A stretch of 64,000 nucleotides of DNA. It comes from Andrena cerasifolii. Taxonomy: Eukaryota; Arthropoda; Insecta; Hymenoptera; Andrenidae. Each line of letters opens with the position of its first letter. Position 1 is the stretch's first letter. The DNA lies in the NCBI RefSeq assembly GCF_050908995.1, contig NC_135126.1, positions 12,648,001-12,712,000 on the forward strand, given 5' to 3'. This document shows, piece by piece, positions 57,601-64,000 of this stretch. The notes beneath the pieces were generated by a model. It saw only the letters and a program-made list of their open reading frames with translations. It did not search any database and was not told the DNA's origin. Made by a program: the position numbers and the translations under genes.

Positions 57601-58710
57601 TCGTACGCGCCCAACGCATCGCCAACATCCGAGCAATGCGGCTCAACGAGTCCGCGTCGGCGCTGACGATGCACTCCTGCCTGCATCCGTTCGTAAGCTC
57701 TCTTCCTTCGCGAGGATTGGCTCCTTCACGGCGAGGCAATTTAGCCGGGGCCAACGATGTCTCGTGAACCTTTCCTCACGTACGTTGCTCCACGGCTGTA
57801 GAACAGATGCAGCCTTGCGTGGAAGCTCAGGGAAAGAGATTCTCTCGCGCAGAATCTTTCTTATCGAACTAGGTGTCCGGCTATCGCGAATCCCGTGCAC
57901 AAGGTAGTTGAGCGGGCCTCAGCCCTGATGCCCAAATTCAATTTAACAAGTGCACGAGTTTATAATCTTCGGATGAGGAAGTCACGCGAGCAGCGCAATG
58001 CTTTGATCGGCGCTACTATGGCGAGAATGAAATGAAAACCGTCCAGCGTTCTTCTCTTTCGCGGAACGCGATATCCTGTTTAGAGGCGCGGCTGGGATTG
58101 CGAATTCTGCGTTCAGTGAGATGGAAAACGGGAACGCTCGGTGCTCGCGGATTCGTTTAGCATGCAAACATGTGCGCGGCCTGACAAATGAATTTTTTAA
58201 ATGTCCTTCTGGCGAAAGCACGCGCGCATTTCGACGCGCTTTTCCGCGATACCGCTGCCGAGATTTGAGGATGCGCGATGGGCAATAGGTGGCCGGCCAA
58301 CGAAATTCCCTCCGGGTGCGGGTGCGGGTGCACCTCGCGCATTCCGCGCCGAGATTGCGCAAAAATCGGGCAAAACAAACGCAACTAATTTAACTGCTTT
58401 CGAACAATTACTCCGAAGCATTTAATTTAATTGCGCCGCAACCCGTCGAGACCAGCCAGCAGCGTCAGTCGAAATAACAACCGATTCGAGACCTGGCCGA
58501 AATTTTCGGCTCGACGCGTTTGACGCGAATTTTTTCGCACCCGAAAAACAATAAAAAAAAAAAAATAGAAAAAAGAGCAAGCGTACGCGTCAAGGACGCG
58601 ATCAAAGGGCGTCTAGTGGACACTGAAAGATGGAAGTAATGAGACAATGACGATGGAAAAATAAATACTGTACGAGTAGGTACAATGGATATAAAAACAT
58701 CGACAACACA
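48602..58710. other. noncoding DNA, nothing assigned
   Basis: The longest stretch without a recognised transposon. It is CpG-rich and AATTA-rich, with GGT/GAT-rich simple sequence at 51270-51300, a C/T tract at 56610-56770, an AT-rich segment at 53400-53960, and a poly-A run at 58553-58565. Open frames of up to 239 codons (54831-55550) overlap antisense frames and show no similarity that I know. Confidence 0.35.
51270..51300. repeat. GGT/GAT simple repeat
   Basis: Interrupted trinucleotide run of about 30 bp. Confidence 0.75.
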
Positions 58711-59668
58711 AGAAGGGATATATGCTATGCATTATGATGTAAAATATAATTAATCTGTATAAAGAATGGTATGTACATAAAGAAGTCATGACTGTAGGTC
58801 GGTATCAGATATATTGGCCGGTGCATTTCGTGAGGGGTATTTTCCCACCATACCGCTTACCTGCCTCGGTGCTCCTTTTCTCAACGTTTTCTGACTCGCT
58901 CTCGTTCCATCATGCTCTCGTCTTCGCAGAACAAGAGTGAATCAGAAGTGGTGGGGATAGCGCCAAGCTCCTGACGTGTAGGACACACCGAGTTCTTAGC
59001 GTAGAAATACGTACGTCAGAATAGGTGTGCATAAGCTCCGAAAAATTCAGGAGTTTTATTGGTCAGCAGATTGATTCTTTCTCGACATTTTCATCTCGTA
59101 TTGGTTTACGCATACCTTCGTAAGGCACACAACTATTACGCTCAGAATAAATAATAGCCATACGGCTACGTTCAGGCGGAGCCGAGCAGCGTTCCCGTTA
59201 CTTCACCACACTCTTCGGGGACCATGCAACTCCAATTGACAAATCCACGATCGTCAGATGGTGGTGGCTGATTTCTCCTCGACCGCTGCTCGCGAAAATG
59301 AACTCACCGGCCAATATATCTGATACCGACCTTAAGCCGGCTCGCGATGGCTTCTCGTGCTTCTTCTGTGCTTTGTTAAATTTCACAATACACAGTAAAA
59401 TAATTCTCTATTATATCATAAATTTATATTTCTTTGAAGTTTTTTCAAAGTTTTTCATTAGAAATAAAGTATTTATTTTATAAAAAAACACTACATTTTT
59501 TGTACTTGCTACATGATCCCGCCTTAAGGCGGTGACACAGAAGGCTGCCTTGGGGAGCCCAGACGTCCCCCAAATTGAAAACAGACATCGGATTCGGTCT
59601 TTTCATCCCCGAATTAGACTAGTCTAATTTTTCCAACTGAATTAAAAATTTATGCACTAGAGTGTTAA
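58711..59668. mobile_element. piggyBac-type MITE, copy 2 (left end missing, longer interior)
   Basis: 58711-59105 matches 24621-25014 at about 95% identity by eye. 59624-59664 matches the right end of copy 1 up to the inverted repeat (GCACTAGAGTG) and TTAA at 59665-59668. Between them 59106-59623 (518 bp) has no counterpart in copy 1. The left terminal repeat and TTAA are absent. A perfect 28-bp inverted pair, 58796-58823 and 59305-59332, lies inside. No transposase frame was seen. Confidence 0.85.
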
Positions 59669-62600
59669 ATTTCGCGAACTAGTAGATAATACAATACTTT
59701 CTTTAAATATAGCAATTCTGCCGTTTTTACCCACCCGAGAACACGAAGCGCGAGCTCACAAACTATTGGTTCGTAAAAATCGAGGATTTACTCGTTTTTG
59801 CGAGCACGTACACTGCAAGGAGATTGGGGGGTGGTGGCGTATAGGTGTCCAGAGGAGGGCAGGCTGCTGGAAAGCGAGCCAGTGGGTGGGTGTAATTAAT
59901 AGCAAACCCGTATAAATCAGAGACAGGTTGGATGCACGTTGGTATGCGCCGTTACCGATGCAGGATTATGCCCAGAGGGGCGGTTACCCCACGACCCGCT
60001 AATTTTTCAAACGGCCGCCATAATGGTCCCGGCTAATTACTGATTTTTATCTTCGCGAGTCGGTACTGTGAAAAAGAGCAGTCGGGGGAGAGGCAGAAAA
60101 AGAGGGATGGAAAGAGAGGGCGCGGAAGAGGAATAGGATTCGGGTCAGCGGTCGTTTTGTATTGCGATTTTAAGCGACCGAGGAATTTTCCGTGATAAAC
60201 CGCGACCTATTACGACTGCCGTGATATGCAAATGGTTAAGCGTATTTTTTAGGAACCCATCGAACCGTACGAACCTAAAGGTTGTTCGGCCTTTTGCGAC
60301 GATTTTTATCCCTATAGCAATAATATTATTCCCTGGAATGCACGCCACGTTTCCTACAAAGCAATTCGCAGGTATCGCAAGGGGATTGCAGCGGCAGATA
60401 GTCTCGAGTTCTTGGCGTTAATGCTTCCGATTGTTATTGGGGGGGAATGCCGTATAGAAACTTACCGAATCCACAGAGGAATCGTTGCTTCGCCGTACAG
60501 GGCGTTTCAAGTTGCAGCGAATTCTGGACGGGTAGATACAACTAACTACCCCCAAACACCTATGTACTTAACGTAACCCGTGTAAGCTCACGCTAGAACA
60601 AATTTACCCCCGACGGCCGCACTTCTCTACCGACCATACACTTCGAGTCCCTTCTCACCCCCCTAATTCTCTCACGGAACACCGATGTTATGAAGTTGTG
60701 TTGAACTTTTCGCGAGCATAGTTTGCAGAACACCCTCGGGTGACTGCCAGGCTTACCTTGGCTCGTGACATATATCTACGCGGGCTCCAACGAAACGGTC
60801 GGGGAAGGGAGATCAAGAAGGGAAGACGAGGGTGAGTCGCCCGAAATTAGCGGAAGAACGCGTCAATCCGCCTCTTTTGATTTCCACCACGTCCACGGAT
60901 AGGCATCGGCTACCTGTTGCCCAACTTCGCAGACCGTCAATCGACAAGTCGTGCAACAATTCTTCCCAGAATTCTGCCCACCATCGAGGACATTCCAATG
61001 GGTATTGAATCCCGGTGGATGTTTCCTCCTTGCAATAACTCCGTTCTAGGGAGGTGCTACTACAACGCTCCACCTGTGAAACAGTGTCATGTATGGTTGA
61101 ATATCTCTGGCGAACACGTGGACTGTGAGCCCTCCAATTTAGATGTCTTTAGTCTCAAATTACCCACCCGTTTTTGGTGAAGAGATCACATTAGACCCGA
61201 CATTCAACACTCTGAATAGAGTGGCCCACGAATAGAATGTTTTACTTATATTTGAACGACTGATCTCGAAGACGTCCTACGTTTCTCTCGAGACAAGGGT
61301 TTCTTTTCTCGTGGAAATATGCGCGCACGTCGCGTATGCAGCGAAAAGGGCACACGCGTTAGGAATTCTCGGCACGGCAGTCGGAGCCAACAGGCCCAGG
61401 CAGAAACTTACGGGCCAACTTTGAGGGGGGTAACAGCATTACAACGTTATTAGATTTACCGCAAGCACCTACCCCGGAGGCACTCCTGCGCATTACACAC
61501 ATAGCCCTCCCCCGAAGTATAAGTAACCCTAAGCGGCGCGGCTAGGGCCTAGCTCGTGCCTCCAGTGTCTTGTACATTAAATTATGCGCGTGTGCCTCGC
61601 AGGTACGAATGAGAAATATTCCTTGGTACTTTGTCCACAGGCGCGCATGGTTCCCCTCGGTGCGCGTCGATCTGGTCGCGCTTGAAATTCTCACCGAGGG
61701 TCTTTAACGGAGGAAGGAGAACGCGGGCCTTTAAAAGAAATTCAGTTTGTCGTGGAATGAGGAATGCGAAAAAAAAGGCGTAAAAGAAGTATGCGTTGGC
61801 TAAAAAGGTGGAGAGTGAAAGAGGTAACACGTTGAAGATAGAAGGGAGTAAGGTCGATAGAACGGGAAAGAGAGAACGGGAGAAATTTCGGTGCGACTAG
61901 CTATTGAGTAGCTACCCTTAAGATAAGGGTGGCTTCACCCCGTCCCTCATACGTTTCCGCTATCTGACGCTAAACGGCACCGCTGCTCGTGGCCTTCCAC
62001 GTAAAAGGGATGGTCCTGGCAGGATGGTTCTACATAATACGCCGGCACATTACTGTCGAAACCCCATTAGATAAGCGGAATTTAGAACGGCGAGACTGGA
62101 TTTTTGTATGGACGACTGTTCGTGAAAAATCACCCACTACCACAGATATTTTTCTTTCGTTTTTAGTCTGACTTCGTTTCGAACAAAGATTCTCTTTTAA
62201 TCGGCCCGCTTCCTCCCTTGTTTGCATTCCCAACCCCTTCTATTCTCTGTCGAATACCACTGGTGTACTTTTGGAAGCAGAAAAAACAAGTCGAAAGTAC
62301 CTGCAGGCCGTGACGTTTAGATGACGAGAGCTGTTCGAGTGAAGAAATCCTGTTTGTCACGTTGGGTATTCGATCTCCTATCGCGGAGGACTGACATCAG
62401 CGAAACTGATTTCAAAAGCGGGAAGATGGGACCCACGCAACAAAAGCCTTTACACGTCTCACCCCCTCCCCTCACTCATTTAAGGCTAACTGTCCACAAC
62501 GGGGGTGCAAACTACCCTTATCTGCGGACGTTTATGCCCACGCCTTATCTAGCAGCCCCGGTCTGCTTCGTGCTTGCTAACAACTAGGTATTCTCTCTCT

Positions 62601-63075
62601 TCCAAGCCAATCTCCTTCCTCGAACAAAACGACCTTAAGTTTCACCTTCTCTCTTGCCACACCTCTATCTCTGCTTTGTCATTTGTTTCTCGCCTTCCCC
62701 GCTCCACTTCACCGTGGCTTTATTTCAATTTCCTCTCGAGCTCGGTTTTTCAAATGTCGAAGAAAACGAATCCTCCGGATTATTCCTAGAGAGGGCCCAT
62801 GTACGAAAAAGTCACCTATCTGTTTTGACGGTGGAATAGCTCGTACACACAGCTGTATTTTTAAAATGAAAAACGTGACACGCAGCGATCGTATTCTCCC
62901 CCTCGTACCTACCTACACAATTACAACGCACCTGCCACTTGTTCTGCTGTAAATTAAAGCAGATTTTTCCAGTACTAAACGAACGTACTCCATCCAACGA
63001 CAAAAATGCGTCCTGTGAATAAATTCGGATTGGATGCAATGCAGCTGCTGGACACTGTTTGCAAGCATCTGTAGA

Positions 63076-63106
<31 letters not shown>

Positions 63107-64000
63107 AAGGTGACGACACGGAAAATCGAAAGGCACGATGTTCCTTATCTTTCGACATCCCTTAGCTGTTGTCGGAAGAACGGTTGCCGAGAGGCTGAGG
63201 GTCGCTGGACGGAGGATGTTGTGCGGTGAAAACAAAGACGTTACTCGCCCCTATCTGGGGTTGTAAAATAACCGTCGAACGAGAGCAAAACAGAGGGGTA
63301 ATAAATGAGATAAGCTTCGAATAGATTCCTGTGGGAGCGAAAGGCATTATCGATGAGCTTCGTCGCTGAAAAGAACTCCTTTCGATTCCAATCGAGCCAC
63401 TTGATTTCTGACAATACTAGATATCATCCCGTCGCTATTAGACATATTCACCAAAAAATATATTTCATGCAATCTATTTCATTTCTCTCTAGGTGCTCCA
63501 TCATATAGACGCGCAGAGAGAACATTGTGAAAATCACGCGGACTCGATTCAAATTGTTCTACGGCCAGATGCACTGCTGGTCCTCCGCGTAACCCGGGAA
63601 TATTACAAACAACTGGCCGATTTTCCGCTGATTTTCCTGAATGAAACGCGCCGAAGCCACGTATTGGTACATCGAACTAATTGGAAGTCTTACCAGCACT
63701 CGACGTAATAACGCTGCTGGCATCCGGGCGTGTGTGCATCATATCGATTGGAATCTGCAACGGACCCCCCTTGTTACCAACCAGCTCCTCTTCCGTGCAC
63801 TCGATCTACCTACGCCGACCGGTACCGAATCAACAAACAGGACTGATTTGATTTCATTCATTATTCCGATCGACTTCGCCCGACCCGATTTCCCTTAGAT
63901 TCCGCCCGCGTTCGAGCGCATTTACGGCCGCTATTCCCGGTAATTTCAACGATCCCATCGGTTCCAAGAGGAACGTGCACCCCACAACAGACTTCTAAGA
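59669..64000. other. noncoding DNA to the window edge, nothing assigned
   Basis: CpG-rich DNA with purine-rich patches and an AG microsatellite at 63076-63100. Overlapping open frames on both strands (for example 60813-61180) are not supported by splice signals or similarity. Confidence 0.35.
63076..63100. repeat. AG microsatellite
   Basis: About twelve AG units. Confidence 0.88.

Noticed and set aside
60813..61180. Overlapping 86- and 87-codon frames on both strands
   Set aside because: The translations look moderately protein-like, but both strands are open and no splice sites or family motif were found.

Overview
This is a window from an animal nuclear genome, most likely an insect and probably a hymenopteran (ant, bee or wasp). 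The reasons are a split gene with consensus GT-AG introns, a CpG-rich and gene-poor background, AT-rich transposon relics that stand out sharply from it, and a clear insect-type LIM-only gene. There is no operon structure, CRISPR array or other prokaryotic feature, and no tRNA or rRNA gene was recognised.

One protein-coding gene can be supported. It is a LIM-only (LMO / rhombotin, Beadex-type) transcriptional cofactor on the + strand. Its coding exons are 5354-5442, 5717-5980, 14529-14763 and 15335-15490, which join in frame to a 247-residue protein with two complete LIM zinc fingers. A splice acceptor just upstream of the first ATG shows that at least one 5' exon and the promoter lie elsewhere, probably left of the window or in 1-5310. 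A 3' UTR probably runs to about 17.3 kb. The 8.5 kb second intron carries most of the gene's transposon load.

All other recognisable content is mobile DNA, and nearly all of it is non-autonomous cut-and-paste transposons. From left to right: a Tc1/mariner-type MITE (0.86-1.12 kb); a DNA transposon with ACAGTGGT termini and a broken ORF (2.25-3.56 kb); a composite element in intron 2 (6.06-7.35 kb); a hAT-type relic with a perfect 8-bp target duplication (10.0-10.8 kb); a TTAA-flanked foldback (11.9-12.6 kb); a long foldback with a second MITE nested in one arm (18.1-19.3 kb); a TA-flanked MITE (22.2-22.5 kb); a piggyBac-type MITE (24.3-25.1 kb) with a second, differently rearranged copy at 58.7-59.7 kb; an AT-rich repeat block (27.8-28.8 kb); further TTAA elements at 30.2-31.0, 37.4-37.8 and 42.4-43.3 kb; a small MITE at 40 kb; and a near-perfect foldback at 48.0-48.6 kb related by its ends to the 2.25 kb element.

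The rest, mainly 3.6-5.3 kb and most of 17.3-64 kb, looks like intergenic or long-intron DNA. It alternates AATTA-rich stretches with strongly strand-biased C/T tracts and short microsatellites. Long open frames occur there on both strands, but they look like a by-product of GC-rich composition. Stretches between LMO and the right edge could hold enhancers or 5' exons of a neighbouring gene, but nothing in them could be assigned.
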